Position numbers and translations under genes: made by a program. The notes under the pieces were generated by a model that did no database searches, had not been told where the DNA came from, and saw only the letters and a list, made by a program, of their open reading frames with translations. DNA of 64,000 nucleotides from Cryptomeria japonica (lineage: Eukaryota > Streptophyta > Pinopsida > Cupressales > Cupressaceae), in the NCBI RefSeq assembly GCF_030272615.1, contig NC_081415.1, positions 606,718,831-606,782,830 of the forward strand. The letters are read 5' to 3'. Positions 23,031 to 34,796 of the stretch are shown here, in pieces; within the stretch, counting starts at the first letter, position 1; each line of letters starts with the position of its first letter.

Positions 23031-23262
23031 ATGTGGAGGTTGTTTTGTCGAGTAATGGATGGAATTTGACAAGAGGCTCTATGGTACTTGCTAAGGATGT
23101 TCAAATTGGCACCTTGTTTAAGATGGATGCATGCATGGTTCAATGCAATAGTGCTTCTATGATGTCCAACAAAAGGGCTTTGGATTCTTCATCCTCACAA
23201 TTAGATCAAGCAGAGAAGAAGGTTGTAGTTTCTACATTTGATGGTTGTTCTTTTTGGGTACC
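23031..23262 (+). pseudogene. pol: Copia-3 pol, continuation between L1 and F
   Basis: Reading from 23036 gives EVVLSSNGWNLTRGS and GTLFKMDACMVQC, the stretch between protease and integrase in copia. It continues the frame that L1 cut at 10886. It ends at 23262 where the family-L copy F starts. No continuation is visible to the right of F, so the remainder of Copia-3 was deleted or lies outside. Confidence 0.75.
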
Positions 23263-23928
23263 TGTTGTGACATATTCACACATCGCCCCATTGCAAATGG
23301 GGACCCCTACTTTTTGCTTTCTAGGGTTAGTTTAGTTTGCTTGGTTGCCTGGTCTTGGCTATTAGTCTTTGCATTGAAGGGTCGCCAGGGGGCTCATTAG
23401 GATAGCAGGTTCTGCTTGAGGTAGGTGGATCTCCTCAAGAGGTCAAGTCAATTGAGTTATTAGGGGTTATTTAGATCATTCCTAAGGTGTTTTTTGTGTA
23501 CTATCCGGTTGCACTTCAAGTTGCTAAATCAAACCTTGGTTGAATGCACAATGTCCTCCTAGGTCCCATCCCTTACATCAAGGACAAAGCGAATTCGCCT
23601 TGAAAAGTCTGGAATGTCATCCTGATCTTCAAATGTCTTGAAATTTGGCTGTCTGGAATGTCATCTAGATCCTGAAATTTGATTGTCTGGAAAATTGAAG
23701 AATCCTCCAAAAACTAGATTTTGCATTATAACTCCTGGAGATCCAAAACCACTCTCAAACATCCTGACAATATATGTGGAATATAACTTAAAGTATAAGA
23801 AAGAAGAAAGATATAAGGAAAAGTCAGTGAGTGGTTGAGCAAATTTGGAAAGTTATGAAAGGAAATGCATCAAAGGGTTGAGTCTAAAGCAAAGTCAAGT
23901 CGAATCCAAGGTGAATTGAGTCTAGAAT

Positions 23929-25925
23929 AGGAATTTCGCTCCTGACCCTTCCAAAGGGTCTAGAGCGAATTCCTCTATAGGACACTCTACATTGATCAAA
24001 ACTATGAACTAATCCATGTCCCAGGTATTATTGAAGGCAATTCACTTGTTTGGATGAAGAAATGTGAAAATGAAGTCAGGATTTGAGCCAAAGGGTGAAT
24101 TTCGCTCTTGATCCTTCCAAAGGGTCCAGAGTGAAATTCTTGTATGACCCTCTTTCTTCACAAAACCTTGAACTAAATGCCAACTTGAAGAGAAAATTCA
24201 CTCTATCATGATGGAAGGGGGCCTATGAAGTTATATTCAAGCCAAAGAAGGGAGGAAAAAGGTGAGAAATGAGCCAAAGTAAGAATTTTGCTCCTGACCC
24301 TTCCAAAGGGTCTAGAGCGAAATTCACATAACCTTCATTTCCTTCCTTGTCATTGCCAAGTTTTGGACTTTTAAGGCATGGTTGGAGTGACCTTGAGGTG
24401 TTCTATCCTTTGAAAAGAGGTTTGAGGCGATGAAATGGTGAAAATCAACCTAGAATGGAAATTTCGCTGCTGACCCTTCCAAAGGGTCTATAGCGAAATT
24501 CTCCATAAACCTCATTTTCTTCCTTGTTTAGACTAAAAGCCTTGTTCCTTGGACATAGTAGGGGTAAATGGACATGTTCTTGCCTTAGGAAGAGAATGAA
24601 AGCATTGAAAAGTGAGGATTTTGTCCAAGATTGGGAATTTCGCTCCTGACCCTTCCAAAGGGTCTAGAGAAAAATTCTCCATAAACCTCATTTTCTTCCT
24701 TGTTTAGGCCAATATTTTAGTTCTTTGGGCATATTTGGAAGTGGATTGACATGTTTTTGCCTTAGGAAGTGATTAGAAGTGGAGGAGTGAGGGATTTTGT
24801 CCTAAATCATGAAGTTCGCTCTTGACCCTTCCAAAGGGTCTAGAGTGAAATTCTTGAAAACACCTATTTCCCCCTTAGATGAGGTCAAGACCTTGGTTCT
24901 TATGATGTGGATGGAAGTGAAGTGATGTCCCCTTGCCTTTTGAGGTGGATTGGAGTTGAAAAAATGAAGAAATGAGCTCAAGACATGAATTTCGCTCCTA
25001 ACCCTTCCAAAGGGTCTAGAGCGAAATTCCCAAAATCTCCTTTTTCTCTCAATTTTGTGTCAAGCCAAGAGTGGATCAGGGTGAATTAAGATTGAAGATG
25101 TCCTTAAGCATACCTTTGAATAGCTTGTGACCATCAAATATGAAGGAATTGAGCTAAAACTTGAATTTCGCTCGACCCTTCCAGAGCGAAATTCTCTAAA
25201 GGTCCTGTCCTTGGCCATGATTTGGAGCGAATTTCTCCTTTCAGGCCTTCTTAGGGGTCAAACAAATGTTGCTTTCATGAGAGAGGGATCAAAAGTTGAA
25301 AGTCAAAGGAAAGCAAGGTATGAAGAATGAATCTAGGTGAAGGAAAACAAGCAAATCTTGAATTTCGCTCTTGACCCTTCCAAAGGGTTCAAAGCGAAAT
25401 TCTCAAAATCTCCTAGTTTGCTCATGATTGAGATCAAGACATGGATTCTGAGGCCTTGGTGGAGAGAAGACTAGTGTATGCTTGCCTTGGGAGGCATTTT
25501 GGAGTAGAGAAATGATAGAATTTGAGCCTAAGGAAGAATTTTGCTCCTGACCCTTCCAAAGGGTCCAAAGAGAAATTCTTAAAACCTCTATTTTGCTCCC
25601 AATTTTGCATCAAGCCTATTATTGATTGAGATTATAAACATCCTTAGGCATGCATTTGAGCAAGTTATGGTCACAAAATGTGAAGATTTTGTCCTAAAAT
25701 GCAAATTTCACTCCTGACCCTTCCAGAGGGTCCAGGGCGAAATCCTTTGAAACTCCTATTTTTCACCTTGTTTGAGCTAGGCAAAGGGCTAGTTGTGAGA
25801 TTATAATGAGAAGAGGTTTGAAGGCTTGGCCTAAGATTATGAAATGATGAAATGAGGTCTAAATTGAGCAAAATAGCAAATTTTGCTCCTAACCCTTCCA
25901 AAGGGTCTTGAGCGAAATTCTTATA
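23929..25925 (+). repeat. 12-unit palindrome array, about 176-bp period (F)
   Basis: A 43-nt palindrome recurs 12 times. Its outer arms are GAATTTCGCTC and GAGCGAAATTC, a 2-base internal bulge follows, and the core is GACCCTTCCAAAGGGTC. Approximate starts are 23931, 24103, 24283, 24459, 24635, 24813, 24987, 25164 (shortened), 25360, 25537, 25704 and 25880, so spacing is mostly 167-180. The spacers share weaker words (CCTTGTTTAG, TTGCCTTAGGAAG, ATTGAGCC), so the unit is a diverged tandem repeat of about 176 bp with the palindrome as its most conserved part. Many differences fall as single-arm changes. Confidence 0.9.
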
Positions 25926-26057
25926 GGGCCTGTCCTAGGGGAGGATCCTAAAGCAAATTCCATTTTGATCCCTTTTTGTTAATGATTTAAGGTAAAAGTG
26001 CTATGACCAGGATAAATATATCATGTGTGCTTAATCATCTTTTGGTTTGTTTTGCAG

Positions 26058-26237
26058 ATGGAAGAAAATCAGGCCAGGACAAGGACGACCTATTCTAAGC
26101 CCATCATCATCAAGGACGTTCCAAAGGCATGGAGGAGGGCTCAAGATGCTTCTAAAGCGTTGGAAGGATACAAGTGTTTGAGGAGTTCCAGGCTATCCTC
26201 AAAAGACTCCATTCTACCACACAAAAGACCCACATGA
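26058..26237 (+). CDS. Small ORF in F LTR
   Basis: ATG follows TTTTGCAG directly and opens 59 codons (MEENQARTRTTYSKPIIIKD...). Copy R has the related MEEDQDKDDLFQSIIIKD at the same place, then stops. The region downstream to 26510 is also conserved between F and R at protein-like level (QGRRINQ, GGIPVT, GLVYLSMSRFNVP against QGQRKINQ, GGILVT, GLVHLSMSRFNVP), in a frame different from this ATG. Whether any of this is translated is not certain. I do not recognise the product. Confidence 0.3.
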   Translation: MEENQARTRTTYSKPIIIKDVPKAWRRAQDASKALEGYKCLRSSRLSSKDSILPHKRPT

Positions 26238-27375
26238 TGACAGAGAAGAATGACCTTACCAACACTTCAAGGCGAGGTATGCTACCGGAGAAAGAAGAAC
26301 TTGACAGTGAAGAAGCCTCATCAAGCACATAGAGAATCAAGGAGTGCATCATTTATCACATCAAGGACAGAGGAGGATCAACCAAGATACAAGCGTCAGA
26401 CAAGGTGGCATCCCTGTCACTTTCCCTCTAGTCGGATTGGTCTACCTCAGCATGTCCAGATTCAATGTACCTAATTTATCAGGGATGGCACAAACTTCGG
26501 TGTACCTACTTGTTGATGTGTCTTTTGTACATGACCAAACACAGAATAAAATACCTAAAGGTACCTTATCCTCTTTTGAATAAAGCTTCTTTGAATGTTG
26601 AAGATCTCGTCGAAGGATCAATCGGAATAGCTCCAAGGTTTTGATTATAGGTTCTCTACATGTGGATAAGCTCTTGCGGTATTATGTGATTTTGCTGGAA
26701 TCTCAAGTGGACTTACATTCGATGACCTGAGCATCTGATTTGCTTTGGATATCACTGGAACGTGGGTCTTTATTGATTCTTGGTTTAAAAAAAAAAGAGA
26801 AAAAAGGATAAGGGTTGGAGAGGAATCTAATTCTAACACTAAGAATGTAGGAGCAATGGATGACCTTTGATGAAATTCTAACTAAGTCTTGCTTTGACAT
26901 GCTATGATCATCTCCACAAGGCTAGTGTGATCTTCTAAGGATAGCTTTATGATGTTCAGATCACCGCTACAAGCATAGACGCCATCGAGTTGATGCATAT
27001 CAATGAAGAAGCGATAATTGAAGTTAAGCTTAAGTTGAATGATTCCAGTTGACTATGCAAGGCAAGTTTGCAATCAACAAACCGCTAGTAGTATGGTTAT
27101 ACAAATCTTACCATTAATCATACAAATTTCTTCCATTCATCTAATAACATGAAATTAAATTTGAGAAGTATAGAGACCATGCAAATTGTAGAATTGACAC
27201 ATAGAATTCACCATTCCTTCAATGAAGTTTACGTGTCTTTTGCAACAATGTCTTGGCAACAATCTTTGCCTTCTCTTTCTACTCTACTCTAAAATGCTAT
27301 CTATATCTCTTTTTGCTAATTCCTAACTATTAACTAATCTTTGACTATTAACCTTTACAAATGAAGAGCCAGGGC

Positions 27376-27465
27376 TTTATATAGAGAGCCCTTTACAAAT
27401 TGACGACTCTGATTGACTTAGAATCAATGGCTAGGATTAAAGGATAGAAACCCTAATTAGGGTTT
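27376..27465 (-). promoter_or_regulatory. Promoter-like segment of R
   Basis: On the minus strand a perfect 18-bp palindrome AAACCCTAATTAGGGTTT (27448-27465), two facing telo-box words, precedes a TATATAAA box (27376-27383) by about 65 bases. The same pair stands in F at 36585-36674. By analogy with other LTRs the TATA box marks the U3/R boundary, leaving more than 4 kb of U3 upstream. Confidence 0.6.
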
Positions 27466-27539
27466 GTTATAACAAACTTCCTCAGCCAATGAGAAAATTA
27501 CATTCAAGGAGTGAGGACCAATAGGAAGCAGGGGTAGGT

Positions 27540-27980
27540 ACATCGAAGTTTGTGCCGTCTCCGTTGAGTCAGGTACATTGAATCTGGACATGCTGAGGTG
27601 GACCAATCCGACTGGAGGAGCAGTGACTAGAATGCCACCTTGTTTGACTTCTGTGCCTTGGTTGATCTTCCTTTGTCCTTGATGTACTTTGAAAAAGCGT
27701 ACCTCCTTGACTCCCATATGCTTGATGAGGCCTCCTTACTGTCAAGTCTTTCCTTCTTCTCTGATAATTCATATTGCTTTGAAGTGCTTGCAAAGCCTTT
27801 CTTTGTCATCTTGTGGTTCCTTTGTGTGGCGAAGTGAAGGTTTCGAAGATAGCTGGCAACTCCTTGAACACATGTAGTTTTCCAAGGCTTCAAAACACCT
27901 TGAGTTCACCTTTATACCTTTGGAATGTCCTTGATGATTATGGACTGGAATAGGTCATCCTTGTCCTGATCTTCTTCCAT
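27540..27980 (-). pseudogene. Small ORF region of R
   Basis: It starts with ATG at 27980 after TTTTGCAG and reads MEEDQDKDDLFQSIIIKD, then has stops; other frames carry the words shared with F. It is homologous to F 26058-26500. I cannot name a function. Confidence 0.35.
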
Positions 27981-28116
27981 CTGCAAAACAAACCAAAAGG
28001 TGATTAAGGACACATAATAAATTCATTCAACATAGTATTCTCTATCTTAAATCATCAACAAGAAGGCATTAGAGTGAAGTTTTCTCAAGATCTTCTCCAG
28101 GGACAGGCCCTATTAG

Positions 28117-29580
28117 AATTTCGCTCTGGACCCTTTGGAAGGGTCAGGAGCGAAATTTTCAATTTAGCTCAAATTTCATCATCTCTTTGCCTTGAACTTC
28201 TCTTGACCTTTGAATCGCTTTCTCTTGAAGACATCATTGATTTGACCCCAAAAAGACCAAAAAAAGGATTTCGCTTTGGACCTCGGCCAAGGACAAGACC
28301 TATAGGGAATTTCGCTTTGGACCCTTTGGAAGGGTCAGGAGCGAAATTTGCATTCTAGGACAAAATGTTCATATTTGTGACCACAACCTGTTCAAATGCA
28401 TGCCTAGAGATGTTTCTAATCTCAATCAACACTAGGTTTGATGCAAAATTGGAACAAAATCTAGTTTTTAAGGATTTCGCTCTGCACCCTTTGGAAGGGT
28501 CAGGAGCAAAATTATTGACTAAGCTCAAATTCTATCATTTCTCCACTCCAAAATGCCTCCCAAGACAAGCACATGCTAGCCTTCTCTCCACCAAAGCTTA
28601 GGAATTTATACCTTGACCTTCGTCATGGGCAAACTAGGTGATTTTGGGAATTTCGTTCTGGACCCTTTGGAAGGGTCAGGAGAGAATTTTAACAAAGTTG
28701 CTCAATCATACCTCATTCTCAACATTACCTCACCAAGATCAAGTCATTAACCTCCAAAATTGCCGAGGAATAGGTTTTGCTCAAGGACCTAGGCAAAATA
28801 TTAGATCACTTAGGAATTTCGCTTTGGACCCTTTGGAAGGGTCAGGAGCGAAATTTGCATTCTTGGCTCAAATTCTTCTCACTTTGTGACCAGACTCACT
28901 CAGATTCATGTCTAAGGATGCCCTCAATCTCAACCATTACCAAGCTTGATCCAAAATTGGAGCAAAATGGAGTTTTTAAGGATTTCGCTCTGGACCCTCT
29001 AGAAGGGTCAGGAGCGAAATTCCCGAATTAGGCTCAAATTCTATCATTTCTTCACTCCAAAATGCCTCCAAGACAAGCATATGCTAGGCTTCTCTCCACC
29101 AAAGCCTAGGAATCCACCACTTGACCTTCATCATTAGCAAATTAGGTGAAATTGAGAATTTCGCTCTGGATCCTTTGGAAGGGTCAGGAGCGGAATTCTT
29201 GACTTGCTTGTTTTCCTTCACCAAGGTCTATCCTTTTCACTCTCTATACTTGGACTCTCATCTTTGGATCCCTCTCCCATGCATGCAACACTTTTTTGAC
29301 CCTCAAAATGGCTAGAAAGGAGAATTTTGCTAAAAATCATGGCCAGGGACAGGACCTATTTAAGATTTCGCTCTGGACCCTTTGGAAGGGTCAGGAGCGA
29401 AATCCTAGTTTAAGCTCAAAATCTCGATCATTGGTGGCCACAATCAATTCAAATGCATGCCTAGGGGTCCTTCCAAGCTCAATCTACCTTGATCTACACT
29501 TAGCTTGACACAAAAATGGAAGGAAAAGAGGGATTTTGGGAATTTCGCTCCAGACCCTTTGGAAGGGTCAGGAGCAAAAT
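28117..29580 (-). repeat. Palindrome array of R, right-hand 9 units
   Basis: These are the same 43-nt palindromes as in F, here spelled GAATTTCGCTCTGGACCC...on the plus strand. Starts are near 28117, 28310, 28470, 28649, 28814, 28980, 29154, 29363 and 29538. Element T then interrupts the array. The 64-94-codon frames across the array, which repeat the peptide FALDPLEGSGAKF, are products of the palindrome and not a gene. Confidence 0.9.
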
Positions 29581-29662
29581 TCTAGTTTTGAGCACATTTC
29601 TTCATTCTTTCAACTCCAAACCACCTCAAAAGGCAAGGACACATCACTCCATACCTATCTAT

Positions 29663-31197
29663 TGTAATGTCCCCTTTTCTAGGTGACATGAGATGAGCAT
29701 GGGTTGACCTACCATTCGAGTTCCCGTAGGTCAATGACATGGTTAGGGGACTCATTCTGAGGGTCATGGAGCTTTGCAAGGGCTCTGTGAGCCATTTTGG
29801 ACCTTCAGACGACAGTTCCTATTTTTTAGGGAGAATTGGCAGTTGACTGAATGACCATCTGGGGGACCAAGGACTAGAGCAAGATCCTTTTGAGCAGTTA
29901 CAGGTGTTTGGAGAGAGGTTCCTACTCTTTAGGGTGATTCCCTACTTTTTAGGAGGTTGTGGCAGTTTCCATATTTGAGGTTCCACGGGTCCATACCATG
30001 GTTTCATTTTCAGGAAGATTGGGTGTGTTTCCTAGTTTCTGGGAGTATCCCTAGATTTTAGGGATGGGACTGCTAGTTGGCCTATCTTGTTTGGCATCAG
30101 TCATAGACAGGTGACGAAGTCAAATTCATGTTTGGTTGTTTATTTTGGGCTATTATTGGATCTATGGAAATATTTTAATATATTTAAATATTTCCTAAGT
30201 TAGCGATTAAATAAATTAAAATAAGGCTATGTATATAACCATTTCGGAGTAATAAGGGGTTTTTGGCTTCATCTGGTTTGATATGCCTGTGTTATAGCTC
30301 GTTGGAAAGGTCTTGAACTTTGCTACATGATTCTCACCTCCCAGAGCCTTTTTGGATGCTTGAAGCTATTTATTTGCAATAAAGTGATATTATTCTATAG
30401 CTTGACGCCATAATTGGGAAAGTGTCACTTTAATTATAAAGCACAAGCTTTATTATTCTTTAGGGTTTGACTTGCAAAGGGAAAGGAGTTATAAGGAGAT
30501 GAAAACCTAATTGATAGCATCTTTGATCATTTTAAAACTTGCGAATTTGGGAATTGCTCTGGAAGAGTGATTTTGGTCTGGGACGCAAACCCCAGGTCTG
30601 AGCTTGCTGGGACGTAGCCCTCAGTAGGAGTTGACAGTGGATTTATCTAGGATTGCATAGAGATTGTCAGAGGTAGAAGACACATCTTCTTGTCCTGAAG
30701 ATTCAATGTGCATATTGGGGGTTTCAACAGGGCGGCTGGTCTATTTCAGCTGGCACGTGATTTGCAGCACCTTCCATGCCTCCTTTGCAACCCCGCCTTG
30801 TTTGTATGTTGGCTTGAAGGGTTGTATTCAACTTATTTGGTCTTCCTTGTTCGTTGCCAGTAATATTCGTCCATCTGGCATCAATCCAGATTGAGAACAA
30901 CTCCAAATAAATGTATGGATTCTTGCTGAATACAAAACTAGGTTATTTGCCTGGTATGATTTGTAGTATTTTCAGCTTGCTTAAGTGTTCTTACATATGA
31001 ACATTGTTTACTCTTTTATTTCACAGTTGTTGCTATTTATCAATTACTTTACTTATAACATCAAAACCCAAAAAGAAACAATCCCTTTCTGCAACTTCTG
31101 TTTATTCTATAGGATCACCCGAAAATTTCAAAAATATAGTATGTTTAATTAAGAAGTTACAGTAGCAATAGCAAAAGGTTCCATTTGGGATCTTTCA
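29663..31197 (+). repeat. 5' LTR of T
   Basis: The 1535-bp LTR holds several short palindromes of the form CCTAYTTTTTAGG near 29820-30060, a TATA-like GTATATAA near 30231, and ends GATCTTTCA. A related, older LTR is at 1-385. Confidence 0.92.
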
Positions 31198-31198
31198 G

Positions 31199-31212
31199 TG
31201 GCATCAGAGCAT
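31199..31212 (+). promoter_or_regulatory. Primer binding site of T
   Basis: TGGCATCAGAGCAT begins one base after the LTR and differs from the initiator-Met primer site by one base (T to C), so the primer is probably the same tRNA. This places T nearer copia than gypsy, although no pol exists to confirm it. Confidence 0.7.
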
Positions 31213-31295
31213 AATCCTGCCAGCCTGTGGGGTGGTAATTGCATTCATTTGGTGTGATTGGAATTGGTTTTTAGTTGGACATAAAAAGAATCATC

Positions 31296-32666
31296 ATGAC
31301 AGGGTTATGTAAAAATAAACAAGCAGGAACGGAATTTGATCAAACACCTTCAAAGAGTTCAAGACACACTAGAGGTACAACTACATCTAAAAGTACAAGG
31401 AGGCCCCCTGTTAAAACATTCAATGATATAGTCATAAGCAACTATGATGGGTATTGCTCCCTTCCAAAAAAGCTACATGATATGCTTACCTTCACTGAAT
31501 TTATGGGTATTCCGGATGAAGGTGAAGATGGTATGAATTCATATCAGCTGCAAATAAAAAGAGAAGAACCGATTGACTCATCCATAAATGAGGTTTGTAA
31601 AAATCTATATGAGGAATTTGATGAACATGCTACAAGGGATGAAGTGGTACCTATGAATGTTGAAAACATGTCACAAAGGTATGGCAACCATTCTGATTTT
31701 TATAACAGCAGTCCTTCATATGAACACAATGATGATTCAAAGGTCATGGCACATGAGGAGGAAGTTGTAGGAGGGATTCCTATAGTTGGCATGCAATATA
31801 TGAGTTTTAAACAAGAGGGATGCAAGGGGAAAACAAGCCATAGCAGCCTTGACTTTTATGACAGCAGTCTTGCTACTGAGCATAATCAAGATTTCGATGT
31901 TTTGGTGCATGAGGATGATGGTTGTGAGGGGTCATCTCATGCAAACACTCATTGTTTGGGTGTTACTGATACTTTTGATATTGAAGATACATGTCATAAT
32001 GAGTCTGATTTTTCAAATCAGACCTTAGAAGATGGGAACAAAACAGAAAATGTGCCTAATGGTGATGGTTCCGAGGAGAGTTTGACGGATGTGTGTAAGT
32101 CTATCTTGATAGGGGAGGTGTATGTTGAACTTGGCAAATCAGCAGCCTCTAGCATGTCATTCGAGCCACCCCACGAGGTTCATAACAAAAGTGATATAAC
32201 TTCTCTTCCTCAAGATATGGCAGCCTTTGGTCAAGAAGAGAATAATGATTTGCATTCTAGACTTGAAGGTACACATGGTGCAATCATGGGTTATGATAAT
32301 GTGAATAATACAATCCATCATAAATCAAATTTTGTGCATTTTGGGACAGCTGATATAGAGCAATCTCAGAGGATGAATGAAGGATGGTTGGCAAGAGCCA
32401 AGCAAGCCAAGTTGATAGCTCATGAGGCCAAGCTTCAACTTCAGTACATTCATGATACTCATCACCATATTTGTAAGGAGGAACACGAGCTATCTAATTC
32501 TGATTTTTCAGCTGATATTGGTTATTTTTTACATGGTGGTGATGGAATTGATAATGAGGCTCATAGTGGACAAGCCACTAATGAGTTATCCTTTGTTGGC
32601 ATAGAAGGTGTTCCCAATGCACCTTTCATTTTGTCACCTCTTTCATATGATAAGGCAGCGTTGTAA
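31296..32666 (+). CDS. 456-codon ORF of element T, unknown function
   Basis: I chose the first true ATG (31296, MTGLCKNKQAG); the frame is open a little further upstream. The protein is hydrophilic and acidic, with a basic Ser/Thr-rich start (SKSSRHTRGTTTSKSTRRPP) followed by a short folded-looking word (FNDIVISNYDGYCSLPKKLH) and MLTFTEFMGIPDEGEDG. The long middle is low in hydrophobics and rich in Asp, Glu, Asn, His and Ser, with repeated SDFYNSS / LDFYDSS words. A helical stretch (WLARAKQAKLIAHEAKLQLQ) lies near residue 370. It has no CCHC knuckle, DSGA, DDE or YVDD, so it is not gag or pol as I know them. It stays open inside an element with eroding LTRs, which hints at coding use or recent insertion. 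Confidence 0.6.
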   Translation: MTGLCKNKQAGTEFDQTPSKSSRHTRGTTTSKSTRRPPVKTFNDIVISNYDGYCSLPKKLHDMLTFTEFMGIPDEGEDGMNSYQLQIKREEPIDSSINEVCKNLYEEFDEHATRDEVVPMNVENMSQRYGNHSDFYNSSPSYEHNDDSKVMAHEEEVVGGIPIVGMQYMSFKQEGCKGKTSHSSLDFYDSSLATEHNQDFDVLVHEDDGCEGSSHANTHCLGVTDTFDIEDTCHNESDFSNQTLEDGNKTENVPNGDGSEESLTDVCKSILIGEVYVELGKSAASSMSFEPPHEVHNKSDITSLPQDMAAFGQEENNDLHSRLEGTHGAIMGYDNVNNTIHHKSNFVHFGTADIEQSQRMNEGWLARAKQAKLIAHEAKLQLQYIHDTHHHICKEEHELSNSDFSADIGYFLHGGDGIDNEAHSGQATNELSFVGIEGVPNAPFILSPLSYDKAAL

Positions 32667-33216
32667 TTATTGATTGGTGACTCAGTTTTCTTAGATTTGA
32701 CAGTCGGCTATAAAGATCAGCATGTAAGGGACTTCATTTGTTTCATGGCTCAACAAAACATTTACTTAGCAACCTTTAATGAAGGCACATTAATTTGTGG
32801 AAATATAGGTCAAGTTACAACAACTGTTTGGAGGTCTTGGAAAAGTATTCAACACACTTTACTTGTTGGAAATTGGCTCATTGATGGATTCATATCAGCA
32901 TTGATGGTTGGTAGTACTTGTGGCTTCAATTGGAGTGAAGTTCTTAGCTGGTTAGATTGATGTTCAGGTTCACAGCAGTATAATGAGTATTGACATGATG
33001 GATGGATATGACAGTGCAAAGATTTGCGATCCTGGTTTTGACATGTGTGGTGTATTTCTTCAGTGGATCCATGATGAGTTGTTTCACTTTGGGTATAAAA
33101 ATGTTTATATCAGAGTAGCGCAGCGGTTGGGTGAAGCAACGTTTATCAGATTGATATGGGATCCAGTGAATTGGTTTTCAACATGCAGGTGTAGATTGCT
33201 CGAGGGCAAGCAATCT
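32667..33216 (+). pseudogene. Degraded continuation of the T ORF
   Basis: After the TAA at 32664 the same frame stays open to 32960 (IGDSVFLDLTVGYKDQHVRD, then LLVGNWLIDGFISALMVG, a possible membrane segment). A second frame from 32983 carries MDGYDSAKICDPGFDMCG and WIHDELFHFGYKNVYIR. These may be one larger original protein broken by a stop and a frameshift. I do not recognise it. Confidence 0.4.
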
Positions 33217-33231
33217 TCGGGAAGGGAAGAT
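33217..33231 (+). promoter_or_regulatory. Polypurine tract of T
   Basis: CGGGAAGGGAAGAT directly precedes the 3' LTR. Confidence 0.75.
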
Positions 33232-34738
33232 TGTAATGTCCCCTTTTCTAGGTGACATGAGATGAGCAGGGGTTGACCTACCATTCAGTTCCCGTAGGTC
33301 AATGACATGGTTAGGGGACTCATTTTGAGGGTCATGGAGCTTTGCAGGGGCTCTGTGAGCCATTTTGGACCTTCAGACGACGGTTCCTATTTATTAGGGA
33401 GAACTGACAGTTAATTGAATGACCACTTGAGGGACCAAGGAGTAGAGCAGGATCCTTTTGAGCAGTTACAGGTGTTTGGAGAGAGGTTCCTACTTTTTAG
33501 GGTGATTCCCTACTTTTTAGGAGGTTGTGGCAGTTTCCATATTTGAGGTTCCACGGGACCATACCATGGTTTCAGTTTCAGGAAGATTGGGTGTGTTTCC
33601 TAGTTTCTAGGAGTATCCCTAGATTTTAGGGATGGGACTGCCAGTTGGCCCATCTTGTCTGACATCAGTCACAGACAGGTGACGAAGTCAGATTCATGTT
33701 TGGTTGGTTATTTTGGGCTATTATTGGATCTATGGAAATATTTTAATATATTTAAATATTTCCTAAGTTAGCGATTAAATAAATTAAAATAAGGCTATGT
33801 ATATAGCCATTTCGGAGAAATAAGGGGTTTTTGGCTTCATCTGGTTTGATATGCCTATGTGTTATAGCTCGTTGGAAAGGTCTTGAACTTTGCTACTTGA
33901 TTCTCACCTCCCGGAGCCTTTTTGGATGCTTGAAGCTATTTATTCACAATAAAGTGATATTTTTCTATAGCTTGATGCCATAATTGGGAAAGTGTCACTT
34001 TAATTATAAAGCGCAAGCTTTATTATTCTTTAGGGTTCGACTTGCAAAGGGAAAGGAGTTATAAGGAGATGAAAGCCTAATTGATAGCATCTTTGATCAT
34101 TTTGAAACTTGCGAATTTGGGAATTGCTCTAGAAGTATGATTTTGGTTTGGGACGCAAACCCCAAGTTTGAGCTTGCTGGGACGTAGCCCTCAGCAAGAG
34201 TTGACAGTGGATTTATCCAGGATTGCACATAGAGTGTCAAAGGTAGAAGACATATCTTCTTGTCCTGAAGATTCAACGTGCATATTGGGGGTTTCAATAG
34301 GGCGGCTGGTCTATTTCAGCTAGCACGTGATTTGCAGCAGCTTCCACGCCTCCTTTGCAACCCCGCCTTGTTTGTATGTTGGCTTGAAGGGTTGTATTCA
34401 GCTTATTTGGTCTTCCTTGTTCGTTGCCAGTAATATTCTTGTTGAATACAAAACTATGGATTCTTGTTGAATACAAAACTAGGTTATTTGCCTGGTATGA
34501 TTTGTAGTATTGTCAGATTGCTTAAGGTTTCTTACATATGAACATTGTTTACTGTTTTTTTTGACAATTGTTGCTATTTATCAATTACTTTACTTATAAC
34601 ATCAAAACCCAAAAAGAAACAATCCCTTTCTGCAACTTTTGTCTATTGTATAAGATCACCGGAAAAGTACAAAAATATAGTATGTTTAATTAAGAATTTA
34701 CAGCAGCAACAACAAAAAGATCCATTTGGTATATTTCA
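33232..34738 (+). repeat. 3' LTR of T
   Basis: The 1507-bp copy is slightly shorter than the 5' one because of a deletion near 34430-34450, where GAATACAAAACTA is also duplicated. It is followed by the target copy TCTAT. Confidence 0.92.
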
Positions 34739-34796
34739 TCTATGCCATAAAAAGCAAGGATTTGACCATCTCCAAGGGAAAATAGGTGTCCTTCAA

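Larger units (their letters stand above)
23263..26510 (+). mobile_element. Family-L long LTR, copy F (left part)
   Basis: F begins TGTTGTGACATATTCACACA inside Copia-3 and runs on the plus strand. It has the terminal hairpin, then a roughly 600-bp stretch, a 12-unit palindrome array, a splice-acceptor-like TTGGTTTGTTTTGCAG ending at 26057, a small ORF and a short conserved segment. Copy R interrupts it after 26510. Its downstream part resumes at 36513-36970 and then ends without the family's terminal bases. The F/R subfamily differs from L1/A by having a small ORF in place of the long one. Confidence 0.75.
29663..34738 (+). mobile_element. Element T, non-autonomous LTR element with a novel ORF
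   Basis: T is 5076 bp with LTRs of 1535 and 1507 bp, canonical TG...CA ends (TGTAATG...TTTCA), a perfect target duplication TCTAT (29658-29662, 34739-34743), a primer site and a purine tract. It splits the palindrome array of R. The 2.03-kb interior has no gag, protease, RT or integrase; it carries one 456-codon ORF plus degraded ORFs. It is therefore a LARD-like element with a foreign or highly diverged gene. Confidence 0.92.

Noticed and set aside
23929-25925. CRISPR-like regular repeats
   Set aside because: Units are palindromic and regularly spaced, but spacers are about 130 bp and related to each other, there are no cas genes, and the context is a plant retroelement.
26511-27500. Separate repeat family beginning TGTTGATGTGTC
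   Set aside because: At first it seemed a stand-alone element with copies at 10887, 12885 and 55709; alignment of the copies shows it is the downstream end of family-L LTRs.
28074-29315. Series of 64-94-codon frames repeating FALDPLEGSGAKF
   Set aside because: The shared peptide is the translation of the 43-nt palindrome; flanks are unrelated and no frame is continuous.
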